Shown here: positions 8,284-17,358 of the stretch, in pieces | Layout: every line of letters starts with the position of its first letter | Numbering within the stretch: position 1 is the first letter of the stretch | NCBI RefSeq assembly: GCF_017872975.1 | Contig: NZ_JAGGJP010000001.1 | Coordinates: 1-64,000 of the forward strand | Source of the DNA: Rubellimicrobium aerolatum | Lineage (GTDB): Bacteria > Pseudomonadota > Alphaproteobacteria > Rhodobacterales > Rhodobacteraceae | DNA: 64,000 nucleotides | Direction of reading: 5' to 3' | Notes under the pieces: generated by a model | Databases searched by the model: none | The model's input: the letters and a program-made list of their open reading frames with translations, nothing else | Told to the model about the DNA's origin: nothing | Translations under genes and position numbers: made by a program

Positions 8284-8679
8284 ACGCGGCTGCCTTGAAC
8301 TGTGAGAGCTCGAGATCCGAAGCGGGCATCATCATATTAAAGGGCTTCGGCCCGCCGACTCCTTCATAACGGACAGGAGCCTCGTCATTATGAAGGAGAG
8401 AACGGCGGACCGCGACTTGGATAGAGCAGATTGGCGAAGTGGGCGACACGGCATGAAAGCGACGGCCTATCTCTTACTCAGCCCAGGGGCAGGCTTGTTC
8501 GCCATCGTCCAAATCCTGCCCCCGCAACCAACCGAAACCGACCAGATCCCCCGCCCCAAGCGGGGGTGCCGTCGTCCGAAGCCGCAAACGCAACGCCGGA
8601 CAAGCTCGCGTCGCCCCCTTAAGGGCTGGCCTGCCCGATCCCTAGCGTCACGCCAATGCGAAACGGATAATCCCAACGT
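8284..8679. other. Gap between the iolG-like gene and the first insertion sequence
   Basis: No convincing gene. A perfect 11-base inverted repeat (arms CTCCTTCATAA at 8359-8369 and TTATGAAGGAG at 8388-8398, 18-base spacer) and a GGGC-TTCG-GCCC mini-hairpin at 8342-8353 are present. They could end the operon or be an old element end. An ATG at 8453 opens about 25 hydrophobic residues (AYLLLSPGAGLFAIVQIL), reminiscent of the start of a sugar-transporter permease, which then breaks off. I treat it only as a possible remnant. Confidence 0.4.
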
Positions 8680-8811
8680 CCCCCGTTTCACCGGACACTC
8701 AGGCGGTTGCGGTTTGGGCGGCGATGAACTTGCGAGGCGAGCGCATCGTCAGCCCGGAGTGCGGGTGGTGGGTGTTGGTGTCTTCGAACCAAGTGGGGAG
8801 CAATCCGAGAC
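8680..8811 (-). repeat. Inverted partial copy of the IS3 element's right end
   Basis: About 130 bases that are nearly the reverse complement of 9342-9470, with a few differences such as AACTTGCG versus AACTCGCG. It includes the end of the transposase gene (AAQTATA, then stop) and the outer CCCCCGTTTCACCGG. It abuts the deleted copy at 8816, so the two ends face each other. Confidence 0.85.
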
Positions 8812-8815
8812 TGAA

Positions 8816-9476
8816 CTGGCCCCCGTTTCGACCGGGCACCTGGGCATGACCATGGAGGCTCAGGGCAGCCCCAAGCACGTGCTTGTGTCTGACGCTGAGA
8901 TCATCACCGATGGCGGCCGGCGCCGCCGCTGGTCGGCGGCCGAGAAGCTCCGCATGGGTGTATCGGATCATGCAGGCGCACAGCCTCCTGCTGGCCCGCC
9001 ACTGCACCGAGCGGCCGGGCCTCGCCCACGACGGCAAGGTCATCGCTTGGCGGGCTGTGGCGAACGCGGGGATCGGCGGCTCGGAGGTGCGAAACATGAT
9101 GCTGGAGGCCGTCGAGACGCGCTTCGGCGGCTGCCGGCCCCCCCCAACTCGTGGAGATGCTCAGCGACAACGGCTCGCCCTGCACCGCCAAGGACACCCG
9201 CATCCTCGCCCGCCAGCTCGGCCTCAAGCCCTGCTTCACGCCGGGGAAGAGCCCGCAAAGCAACGGCATCTCCGAGGCCGTTGTGCGCACCCTCAAGCGC
9301 GACCACGTCCAGGTGACCCCGCTCCCAGCGCAGAGGTCGTCCTCGGATTGCTCCCCGTCCTGGTTCGAAGACACCAACACCCACCACCCGCACTCCGGGC
9401 TGACGATGCGCTCGCCTCGCGAGCTCATCGCCGCCCAAACCGCAACCGCCTGAGTGTCCGGTGAAACGGGGGCCAG
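8816..9476 (+). mobile_element. Internally deleted IS3-family element (IS2-like group)
   Basis: The ends are CTGGCCCCCGTTTC and its exact complement GAAACGGGGGCCAG (8816-8829 and 9463-9476). Inside, an orfA start near 8846 reads to RRRRWSAAEKLRM and then jumps directly into orfB-like sequence (YRIMQAHSLLLARH, GLAHDGKVI). A second deletion removes the region of the first catalytic Asp. A frameshift near 9142 precedes LSDNGSPCTAKDTR, which keeps the second Asp, and SPQSNGISEAVVRTLKRD, which keeps the Glu. Another shift follows near 9325. The element is 661 bases instead of roughly 1.3 kb and cannot encode an active transposase. Confidence 0.85.
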
Positions 9477-9477
9477 A

Positions 9478-10839
9478 TCAGGTCGCGGCTAGCACCTCGT
9501 CCAGCGCTTCGGCGGGAGACTTCCATCCGAGAGGCCTCCGTGGCCTGCCATTGAGGGCCGCGGCGACGGCGTCGAGTTCGTCATGTCCATGCTGGCTGAG
9601 GTCCGTCCCTTTCGGGAAGTACTGGCGCAGGAGCCTGTTGGTGTTCTGGTTGGATCCGCGCTGCCATGGGCCTTGAGGATCGCAGAAGTCGACGCCGAGC
9701 CCAGTCTCGATGCGTAACTCGTCGTGCTTCGCCATCTCGGCTCCCTGGTTCCAGGTCAGCGAGCGGCGCATGTGCTGGGGTAAGGTGGTGATCGTTTGCG
9801 CGATTGCATCGCGGACCGCCTCGGCGCCATGGCCGGCGAGCGCGGGACCATTCTTGACCCGCGGCCCGTCCCCGTGGCCGAGCATCCGGGGCAGATGCAG
9901 CAGCAAGGTGGAGCACGTGGTGCGCTCGACGAGCGTGCCGATCGCCGAACTGCCGAGCCCGAGGATCAGGTCGCCTTCTCAGTGCCCCGGCACGGTCCGG
10001 TCGTGGGCCTCCGTCGGACGCTCGCTTATCATGATCTCAGGTGTCACAAACGACTTGCCACGGCCCTGGACACGCGCCCGCCCCGTGCGCACACAGGCCG
10101 TGAGCTCGCGCTTCAGCGGGTCTCGGCCTTGGACGTAGAGCGCCTGGCAGATGGCCTCGTGGCTGACACGCATGGTCTCGTCCTCGGGGAAGTCGAGCCG
10201 GAGCCGGCTCGCGATCTGCTCCGGGCTCCAAGCCTTCGCCCATCGTCGATCCTGCCGACGCCCGGCACGCCGACCCGTCCAAGCCACGCTCGCCGGCCGG
10301 ATCCCATCACCGCCCGGCGCGGCGATCCGGCCGGCGAGCCGATCCTGCACATACTCGCGCAGCCTCACGTTCACCGCCAGCTTCGCCGCCTTTGGCCGAC
10401 GGGCGGAACGGTCCGCGTGCCGCTGCGCCGTTGTTGCCCGGTACTCCAGACCGCCGCTCCGCGTGTCCGCATTGCGGCACAGCTCGCGGGAGATCGTGGA
10501 GGGCGCTCATCCTAGCCGGCGTGCGATCTCACGTGTGCCTTCACCTCCGACGTAGAGAAGCACCATCTCTTCGCGCTCGACGAACGATAGGTATCGCCCT
10601 GAAAGCGGCTTCGCCGACGGTGCGAGTTGCGATGGTGGCATGTCGCCAGCCTCCCGGAACCACTTGGCTCCCACAGGCGGCGACACTCCCGCATCCACAG
10701 CAGCGTCCTCGCTCGAGCGCCCCGCCAAAACCGCCGACCAGAACACCTGTCGGTGCTCGCGTCGCGCCACGGGAGGCCGGCCCGGTGATCGCATCGCCTC
10801 TCGTATCGATCGCGCCGACCGCCTCTTCCTCGTCGTCAT
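9478..10839 (-). pseudogene. IS30-family transposase with two in-frame TGA codons
   Basis: One unbroken frame of 454 codons covers a whole IS30 transposase but for two stops. The first is TGA at 10507-10509 within IARRLG-*-APSTISREL, where Arg (CGA) is expected. The second is TGA at 9979-9981 within TVPGH-*-EGDLILG, where Trp (TGG) is expected. Order: HTH at the N-terminus, linker, then the DDE core. The second catalytic position reads TWNQG (family TWD) and the third reads GSNQNTN (family NENTN), so Asp and Glu also appear substituted. The stop codon sits two bases from the IS3 end at 9476, so the left end of this IS30 is missing. The other end is probably near 10886. Confidence 0.88.
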
Positions 10840-10886
10840 CGCAACCTCCCACTTCAGGGGTGTTGAGACAACCGTTTGAGACCCCC

Positions 10887-11443
10887 CTAGCTCCCCTGAT
10901 CTGAGTGATGAAGCAAGGCATCGGCCTTCCCTCTTCGCCAGATCGCCATCATTAGCGCGTCCATGACGAGCTGGGCGTCTCGCTCGGCCTTCATCGAACA
11001 GCCCGCGATCCGCCGCGGGAAAAGGTCCAACACCACCGCGACGTAGTGCCAGGTCTCAGCCGTCCAGATGTAGGTGAAGTCGGCCAGCCACTTCTGGTTG
11101 GGCCGCTCCGCTTGAAAGTCGCGTTCGAGAAGATTGTCGGCAATGACCGAGCGCGCGTCGTCGTCCTTCGGCATTCCTCGGCGCCTCGGCCTGGCTCGTA
11201 GTCCGTTCACCTTCATCAGCAGTTCTACGCCATGCAGGCCGCATGCGATGCTTTCGGCCAGGACATCGTGCCAGACCCGGCGCGCTCCTTGGTGCGGTCG
11301 CTCCTGTGGAAGCTCCGGCTGATAACCTCTGCTAGCCATTCGTCCGCGATTGCATTAACACTCGCGGGCCGGGCAGCCAAGCATGGAAGCCCGAGCGCGA
11401 CACTGCCAACGCCTCACAGAGCTATGACACCGAGTCTGAGCTC
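10887..11443 (-). pseudogene. IS3-family orfB fragment, part 2 of an element split by IS66
   Basis: The recognisable integrase catalytic-region start runs from about 11430 (LCEAL, VSRSGFHAWL) through GARRVWHDVLAE, NQKWLADFTYIWTAE and LHHSDQGS, then stops at TAG where the family continues with QYTS. The stop coincides with the probable end of the adjacent IS30. The early part is broken by a TAG in place of Trp near 11425 and by frameshifts near 11340. The matching orfA lies at 13967-14280 on the same strand, across the IS66 element. Confidence 0.82.
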
Positions 11444-11516
11444 AATGATCGTAAGCGCTTTGCCGCTCCCCTCCTACCGCTGAGGGTTGAGCCATGCAAC
11501 TGATCCGTTGGTGGTC

Positions 11517-11959
11517 ATGGCGATGAACGTCGATATGGACGGCTATTTGGATGGCTTTGCCGATCGCCTCGAGGTGATCGAGGGGCGGACCGGACGGCGG
11601 CGGTGGACGGAAGCGGAGAAGGCCCGGATCGTGGTCGAGAGCCTGATGCCGGGCGCCCGAGTGGCCGAGGTGGCGCGGCGGCACGGGACGACGCGATGGC
11701 ATATCTACGACTGGCGCCGACCGCGGACCACGGGCTCGCTGGAGATGCTGCCGAGGCAGGACGGGTGGGCGGCACGTCCATTGCTCCGGTGGTGGTGGAT
11801 CCGAAGGCCGTCGGACCCGCAATCCCCTACCAGGCGCCGCCGTCCTCCGGCACTGTCATCGAGACAATCGTCGACGATGTAACGATCCGCGCGGTGCCCG
11901 GGACTGACGAGGCGCATCTGGCGCGGGTGATCCGATCCGCACGGGCGGCGGCCCGATGA
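11517..11959 (+). pseudogene. IS66 tnpA, frameshifted
   Basis: The first part reads RRRWTEAEKARIVVESLMPG and RVAEVARRHGTTRWHIYDWR, the TnpA helix-turn-helix. After about 11720 the family sequence continues in another frame (SIAPVVVDPKA ... IRAVPGTDEAHLARVIRSAR) to the stop at 11959. A single indel near 11715-11740 explains this. The end overlaps the start of tnpB by four bases, as in intact IS66 elements. Confidence 0.8.
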
Positions 11960-12309
11960 TCGCGCCGCATGGGCAGCTTCGGGTCTGCGTGGCGATGCGG
12001 CCGATCGACCTCCGCAAGGGCATGGATGGGCTGGCGCTGGTGGTGCAGGAGCTCTTCGAGCTTGACCCGTTCAGCGGCGCAGCCTCCGTTTTCCGCTCCA
12101 AGCGCGGGGATCGGATCAAGGTGCTGATCTGGGACCGTACCGGGATGGTGCTCGTTCACAAGCGGCTTGAGGGCGGCAAGTTCGTCTGGCTCCAAGTGCG
12201 GGACGGGGTAATGCGGATGTCGTCGGCGCAGATCTCGGCGCTGTTCGAGGGGCTGGACTGGCGGCAGGTCCGGCCTGAGGCGGCGCGGCGACCACAGGCA
12301 GCCGGGTAG
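11956..12309 (+). CDS. tnpB: IS66-family TnpB
   Basis: 117 residues, apparently intact. The family blocks are MRPIDLRKGMDGLALVVQ, FRSKRGDRIKVLIWD and GMVLVHKRLEGGKFVW. TnpB is an accessory protein of IS66 transposition. It is the only undamaged reading frame in the insertion-sequence cluster, but with TnpA and TnpC broken it cannot support transposition alone. Confidence 0.88.
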   Translation: MIAPHGQLRVCVAMRPIDLRKGMDGLALVVQELFELDPFSGAASVFRSKRGDRIKVLIWDRTGMVLVHKRLEGGKFVWLQVRDGVMRMSSAQISALFEGLDWRQVRPEAARRPQAAG

Positions 12310-12342
12310 CTGCGGTGGAGTGACTCGGGGGCGTCGTTCGGC

Positions 12343-13943
12343 ATGGCCTTCGGACTGGCCATGTGCTTGATCCAACATTTGAATGACGCTGCCCTGGCCG
12401 AAGAGAACGCCCGCCTGAACGCGCGCCTCGCCGAGACCGAGGCGACATTGGCGGAGGCGATCGAGGCTCGGCAGCGGCTGGAGAGTATCGTCGCCGAGCT
12501 GCGCCGCGAGCGCTTCGGGGCCAAGTCCGAGAAGCTCGATCCCGAGCAGTTCAACCTGCCACTCGAGGACGTCGAGATCGCGCAGGGCATCCTGGAGGCG
12601 GCACAGGAGAAGGCCCGCCGTGCCCTGAAGGACCGCGCTGTCGATGAGGAGCGTCCTGCCAACCGCAACCGTGGCCACCTGCCCAGGCATCTGCCGCGGA
12701 TCGAACGGGTGATCGAGCCCGAGAGCACCCTCTGCTCCTGCGGCTGCGGCGAGATGACGAAGATCGGGGAAGATGTCTCCGAGCGGCTCGACATCGTGCC
12801 GGCGCAGTAGCGGGTGCTGGTGACCCGGCGTCCGCGCTACGCTTGCCGCCGCTGCTCCTCGGCGATGGCCCAGGCGCATGCCCCCGAGCACGTCGTGCCC
12901 GGAGGGCTGCCGACCGAGGCACTGATTGCGCAGATCATCGTGGCGAAGTTCGGGGACCATCTCCCCCTTTGCCGCCAGGCCGAGATATACACCCGGCAGG
13001 GCAATACCCTGGTCCGCGCCATGCTTGGCAACTGGGTTGGCCGCGCCTGCTTCCACCTCAAGCCCATCGTCGCGCACATGCGCGAGCATTCAAAGGCCGC
13101 AGATCGGATCTTCATGGACGAGACCCGCGCCCCAGTGCTGGACCCGGGGCGACGACGAACGAAGACCGGGTTCTTTTAGACCATCGTCGCGGACGACCGT
13201 GGACACGGCGCGGCCAGGCCGCCGGTCGTGATGTTCCACTACGCTCCCGGCCGGGGCGGGACCCACGCCGTGGCCTTCCTCGCCGGCTACCGTGGACGCA
13301 TCCTGCAATGCGACGGCTATGGCGCCTATGATGCGCTGACCGGCATTGACCGGCCCGAGGGGCCTTGGGTGCTAGTGAACTGCTGGACCCATGTGCGCCG
13401 CCGCTTCGTGAAGCGGCTGGAGCACGACGGTTCGCCGATCGCCGAGGAGGCCCTCCGCCAGATCGCCGCGCTCTACGCCATTGAGGCCTCGGTCCGAGGT
13501 TTCGGCCCGGATGCCCGTCTCGCCGCGCGGCGCGAGTTCTCTGCGCCGATCGTCGCCGCCTTCCGTCCCTGGCTGGAGGCGCAGCTCTCGCGTCTTCCCA
13601 AAGCCTCGGCCCTGGCCGAGGACATCCGCTACACCCTCGGCCTCTGGCCGGGCCTCGGCCGGGTCACTGAGGACGGCCGGCTGGAGCTCGACACCAACCC
13701 GGTCGAGAATAAGATCCGGCCCATCGCGCTCACGCGCAAGAACGCCCTCTTCGCAGGCCACGAGGTCGGCGCCAAGAACTGGGCGATGTTCGCCACCCTT
13801 ATCGCCAGCTGCAAGACGAGCGACGTGAACCGGTCGACCACATCACCGAGACGCTCCGCGCCCTCCTTGACGGCCATCCGAAAAGCCGGATCGAGGAGCT
13901 CATGTCGTGGCACCTCAGAAAGACGTCAAGCTGCCCCACATAG
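12343..13943 (+). pseudogene. IS66 tnpC transposase, broken by two TAG codons and a frameshift
   Basis: The frame starts with the leucine-zipper-like segment (AEENARLNARLAETE), then RFGAKSEKLDPEQ and the zinc-finger-like CSCGCGEMTKIGEDVSE. A TAG at 12808-12810 replaces the Tyr expected in AQYRVLVTRRP. A second TAG follows KTGFF at 13178-13180, where Trp is expected. The DDE domain continues (QCDGYGAYDALTG, NPVENKIRPIALTRKNALFA) until a one-base loss near 13830, after which the tail (VDHITETLRALLDGHP) reads in another frame to a TAG at 13941. Apart from these lesions the order and length are normal. Confidence 0.85.
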
Positions 13944-13966
13944 GGGGCGGGCGAGGCGCTTACGGT

Positions 13967-14280
13967 GCTTCGCGATGAAGGCGAGTCTCATGTCGACTCC
14001 CTCGCGAAGAACGCGGCCGCCTTTCTAGAATATCACGCTCCGCCTTGAGCCGGGCGACCTCTTTCTTCAGCGCTGAAACTCCAGCCTGCTCGAAGCGCAT
14101 ATGCCCCTGGCCAAGGGAGGCGTTCGCAGGCGCCTCCGCCAACTCCCGCATCCAGCGCCGGAGCGCGCTCTCACCAACATCCAGGTCACGGCAGGCCTGC
14201 GCAACCGATACACCGCGCTCCCTCACCAGCTTCACCGCTTCAAGCTTGAACTCGCGGCTGAACTTCCGCCTTATCGGCAC
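13967..14280 (-). pseudogene. IS3-family orfA, part 1 of the element split by IS66
   Basis: Starts MPIRRKFSREFKLEAVKLV with a normal HTH (GVSVAQACRDLDVGESALRR) and the heptad region (KKEVARLKAERDILE). One base seems lost after ILE: the expected tail KAAAFFAREST reads in another frame up to a TGA whose ATGA overlap begins orfB (MRLAFIAKHR). Six codons later the IS66 end begins. The part upstream of 14281 should hold the terminal repeat, which I could not delimit. Confidence 0.82.
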
Positions 14281-14289
14281 TCTCCAGTT

Positions 14290-14430
14290 CCAAGGTCACG
14301 ATCTCACCGTCGTGTCCGCGAAACCGGCAGCAGGCCATGGTGCCTTTTACGGTCAGAGCGGTTGTGAGCTTCGCCACCTTCCTTCGGCAGACGTCTGCGA
14401 GACCTGAGTGGAGGGCCTCTTCGGTCTCCC
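14290..14430 (-). pseudogene. Possible remnant of a serine recombinase C-terminus
   Basis: Read on the minus strand, about 25 codons give HSGLADVCRRKVAKLTTAL, close to the coiled-coil tail of large serine recombinases (typically HP-LAE-YRRKVA-L--AL). Neither end of such a gene is present. The similarity is short and comes from memory of the family, so this stays tentative. It lies between the IS3 fragment and the LysR gene. Confidence 0.3.
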
Positions 14431-14461
14431 TTGCCCGCCCGCCTTGCGCTAGTCTGCCCTT

Positions 14462-15385
14462 ATGCGCGAACTCACTCTCCGACAGGTCGAGGTTATCCGG
14501 GCGGTCATGATCGCCGGAACCATCCAAGGTGCCGCGACGCTGCTGGGGGTGTCGGCCCCCGGCATATCCCGCTTGATCAAGCACACCGAGGAGAGCCTGG
14601 GACTGCGGCTTTTCGAGCGCAAGGCCGGGCTCTTCGTCCCGGCGCGCGAGGCCGGGTCCATCTTCGAGATGGTGCATCAAGTCCATCGCCAGATGGAGAA
14701 CCTGAACTTGGCGCTGGGTGCCTTGTCAAAGGGGGAGGACGTCACGCTGTCCTTCGCCTGTGCCCCGTCGATCGCCCAGTTCATCGCCGCGCGGGCCGTA
14801 CGCAGCATCCGCGGCCGCTTTCCCGACCTGTTCATCGATCTCAACATCCTCAAGGTCGAGGAGGCCATGGACTACCTCCTGCTGGAGCGGGGCGAGTTCG
14901 TCATCATGTCCTCGGCGATCGACAACCCGGCGCTGTCGAACGAGCCCCTGGCCCGGGGCCGGATCGTCGCCATCGTGCCGGACGGGCACCCGCTCGCGCG
15001 GAAGGACGTCATCTCGGTCCATGACCTCGCGCGCGAGCCCTTCGTGGGGGTGGAGCCGGGCGATCCCTACGGCGCCGCGCTGGCCGCCCCCTTCCGGGAG
15101 GCCGACGTCGCGCCGCGCTACACCATGCGGGGCCGATTTGCGCAGACCGTGGTCAGCCTCGTCCGGCACGGGCTGGGTGTCGCTGTCATCGACGAGTTCT
15201 CGGTGGCCGAAATCTACATGCCGGGGATCACGCGACGACCGCTGAAGGAGGCGGCCTCGATCACGGCATGGGTCGTGACGCGCGAGGGCCGACCCTTGTC
15301 GAGCTTCGCGGACTACGCCGTGACCCGCTTCAAGAAGGAACTGATCGCGGCCACCTCCCGCGCCACATGGGATCCCACGACCTAA
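14462..15385 (+). CDS. LysR-family transcriptional regulator
   Basis: 307 residues. The N-terminal winged HTH is TLRQVEVIRAVMIAGTIQGA and LLGVSAPGISRLIKHTEE. A LysR substrate-binding domain follows from about residue 90, with VIMSSAIDNPALSNEPLARG and LVRHGLGVAVIDEF. It is read in the same direction as the 3-dehydroshikimate dehydratase gene 90 bases downstream. The gap holds an inverted repeat at 15394-15409, so this is the likely local regulator of that gene. The inducer is unknown; shikimate or dehydroshikimate would fit. Confidence 0.9.
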   Translation: MRELTLRQVEVIRAVMIAGTIQGAATLLGVSAPGISRLIKHTEESLGLRLFERKAGLFVPAREAGSIFEMVHQVHRQMENLNLALGALSKGEDVTLSFACAPSIAQFIAARAVRSIRGRFPDLFIDLNILKVEEAMDYLLLERGEFVIMSSAIDNPALSNEPLARGRIVAIVPDGHPLARKDVISVHDLAREPFVGVEPGDPYGAALAAPFREADVAPRYTMRGRFAQTVVSLVRHGLGVAVIDEFSVAEIYMPGITRRPLKEAASITAWVVTREGRPLSSFADYAVTRFKKELIAATSRATWDPTT

Positions 15386-15393
15386 CCTCGTGT

Positions 15394-15409
15394 TATGCCA
15401 ATCGGCATA
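15394..15409. promoter_or_regulatory. Candidate LysR-type operator
   Basis: TATGCCAATCGGCATA has perfect 6-base arms around a 4-base centre, 67-82 bases upstream of the dehydratase start codon. Size and place suit a LysR-type regulator, most simply the one encoded at 14462. Confidence 0.4.
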
Positions 15410-15475
15410 TCCGTATTTGTCGTTAATTCGTTCCACGGTCAGATTGGTCCCGGCCTTCAGTTCGGGAGCGCGCCC

Positions 15476-17356
15476 ATGAGGACGTCCATCGCCACCGTCT
15501 CCGTCTCGGGCGACTTCCGCGAGAAGCTGGAGGCCATCGCCGGGGCCGGGTTCGACGGCATCGAGATCTTCGAGCAGGATTTCCTGACTTTCGACGGCTC
15601 CCCCCGCGACGTGGGGCGCATGGTGCGCGACCATGGGCTCGAGATCACCCTGTTCCAGCCCTTCCGCGACTTCGAGACGCTGCCCGCTCCGCTGCGCGCT
15701 CGCGCCTTCGCCCGCGCCGAACGCAAGTTCGACTTGATGGGCGAACTCGGCACCGACCTCGTGCTCGTCTGCTCGACGGTCCACCCGGAGTCCCTGGGTG
15801 GCATCGACCGCGCCGCCGACGACTTCCGCGAACTGGGCGAAAGGGCAGCGGCGCGCGGGCTGCGCGTGGGATACGAGGCGCTGGCCTGGGGCCGACACGT
15901 CAACGACCACCGCGACGCCTGGGAGGTCGTGCGCCGCACCGACCATCCGGCCGTCGGCCTGATCCTCGACAGCTTTCACACACTGGGACGCGGCATCGAC
16001 CCCGACACCATCCGGCGCATCCCCGGCGACCGGATCGCCTTCGTCCAACTCGCCGACGCGCCCGCGATCCCGATGGACCTGCTCTACTGGTCGCGTCACT
16101 TCCGCAACATGCCCGGCGAGGGCGACCTCGACGTGACGCGCTTCATGCGGGCGGTGATGGCCACGGGCTACGCCGGCCCCCTGTCGCTCGAAATCTTCAA
16201 CGACCAGTTCCGCGCGGGCCTGCCCCGCCTCGTGGCGCAGGACGGACATCGAAGCCTCGTCCACCTCATGGACCGCGTGCGGCGCGAGGAACCGGGCCTC
16301 GCCATGGACCTTCCCGCCTTCCCGCCGCCCGCCCCGGTCGAAACGGTCGAGTTCCTCGAATTCGCCACCGCTCCCGGCGAGGCCGAGGGGATCGAGGCCC
16401 TCCTGGCCTCCCTGAGCTTCGAGAGGGCGGGCGCGCACCTGACCAAGCCCGTCACGCTCTGGCGACAGGGCGGCATCAACGTCCTCGTCAACACCGGCGT
16501 CGAGGGCTTCACCCGCAACGCCTTCGCCAGCCATGGCACGACCGTGAGCGAAGTGGGCCTCCTGGTGCCGGACGCCCATGCGGCCCTCGCTCGCGCCGAG
16601 GCGCTGGGCGCGACGCGCTTCGACGAGCGCCCGCCCGAGGGCCAGCTCGCCATTCCGGCGATCCGGGGCGTGGGCGGCAGCGTGATCCGCTTCCTCGACC
16701 GCGCGGGCGACCTGGGCCGGGTCTGGGAGACGGAGTTCCCTGACGCGGCTCCCGCCTCGGTCGGCGCGGGCCTCGTGGCGGTCGATCACCTCGGCCAGAC
16801 CATGGCCTACGACGAGATGCTGAGCTGGGCGCTCTTCTACACGTCGATCCTCGATGGCCGGAAAGCTCCCATGGTGGACGTGGCCGACCCCGACGGCCTC
16901 GTGCGGAGCCAAGCCGTCCAGTCCGGCGGGCTGCGCGTCACGCTCAACGGGACGGACGCGCGGCGGACGCTGGCGGGGCGGTTCTTCAGCGACACCTTCG
17001 GATCGGCAGTCCAGCACATCGCGCTGGCCACGGACGACATCCTCGCCACGGCGCAAGCGCTGGCTGCGCGGGGGTTCCCGGTGCTGGAGATCGGCGGCAA
17101 CTACTACGACGACGTGGAGGCGCGCTTCGGCCTCGATTCCGCGCTGACGGCACGGCTCCGGGCGGCGAACATCCTCTACGACGCCGACGGGCAGGGAGAG
17201 TTCTTCCAGTTCTACTCGGCGGCGCGGCCCGACGGCTTCTTCGTGGAGATCGTCGAGCGGCGGGGCGGATACTCGGGCTACGGCGCGCCCAACGCGCCCT
17301 TCCGCATCGCGGCCCAGAAGCGGGCGCTGCGGCCCGCCTCCATGCCGAGGGCCTGA
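15476..17356 (+). CDS. quiC1: Two-domain 3-dehydroshikimate dehydratase (QuiC1-like)
   Basis: 626 residues from the ATG at 15476 (GGGAG 7-8 bases upstream). Residues 1-270 are a TIM-barrel dehydratase domain with metal-site candidates in GYEALAWGRH (Glu), LILDSFHTLG (Asp), IAFVQLADAP (Gln) and LSLEIFND (Glu). Residues from about 290 resemble 4-hydroxyphenylpyruvate dioxygenase, with the 2-His-1-Glu set in VAVDHLGQ, VQHIALATDD and FFVEIVERRGGYSGYG. This architecture is that of QuiC1, which converts 3-dehydroshikimate to protocatechuate. The gene sits next to pcaQ and the protocatechuate operon, and opposite dehydroquinase and shikimate-dehydrogenase genes, which supports the call. The role of the second domain in such proteins is not clear. 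Confidence 0.88.
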   Translation: MRTSIATVSVSGDFREKLEAIAGAGFDGIEIFEQDFLTFDGSPRDVGRMVRDHGLEITLFQPFRDFETLPAPLRARAFARAERKFDLMGELGTDLVLVCSTVHPESLGGIDRAADDFRELGERAAARGLRVGYEALAWGRHVNDHRDAWEVVRRTDHPAVGLILDSFHTLGRGIDPDTIRRIPGDRIAFVQLADAPAIPMDLLYWSRHFRNMPGEGDLDVTRFMRAVMATGYAGPLSLEIFNDQFRAGLPRLVAQDGHRSLVHLMDRVRREEPGLAMDLPAFPPPAPVETVEFLEFATAPGEAEGIEALLASLSFERAGAHLTKPVTLWRQGGINVLVNTGVEGFTRNAFASHGTTVSEVGLLVPDAHAALARAEALGATRFDERPPEGQLAIPAIRGVGGSVIRFLDRAGDLGRVWETEFPDAAPASVGAGLVAVDHLGQTMAYDEMLSWALFYTSILDGRKAPMVDVADPDGLVRSQAVQSGGLRVTLNGTDARRTLAGRFFSDTFGSAVQHIALATDDILATAQALAARGFPVLEIGGNYYDDVEARFGLDSALTARLRAANILYDADGQGEFFQFYSAARPDGFFVEIVERRGGYSGYGAPNAPFRIAAQKRALRPASMPRA

Positions 17357-17358
17357 GA

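Larger units (their letters stand above)
11451..13963 (+). mobile_element. IS66-family element inserted into an IS3-family element
   Basis: Both ends begin with the GTAAGCG typical of IS66 (GTAAGCGCTTTGCCG at 11451; GTAAGCGCCTCGCCC read inward from 13963), about 16 of 21 bases matching. It carries tnpA, tnpB and tnpC in order. On the right it interrupts the second IS3 just after the orfB codons for FIAKHR. On the left the next recognisable orfB codons resume within 30 bases. The 8-base flanks (CAATGATC and GGTGCTTC) do not match, so no target duplication is seen and some rearrangement after insertion is likely. Confidence 0.85.

Noticed and set aside
8453-8530. Start of a sugar-transporter permease gene
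   Set aside because: Only about 25 hydrophobic residues, no conserved permease block, and the permease type it recalls does not match the class of the binding protein at 2757. Mentioned only as a possible remnant.
9979-10509. In-frame TGA codons of the IS30 gene read as selenocysteine or by recoding
   Set aside because: The family has Arg and Trp at these sites, there is no SECIS-like context, and the catalytic residues are also changed. Ordinary decay is simpler.
14240-14686. A 148-residue minus-strand gene overlapping the LysR start
   Set aside because: Most of it mirrors the LysR gene. Only a short part resembles a recombinase tail, which is listed separately with low confidence.
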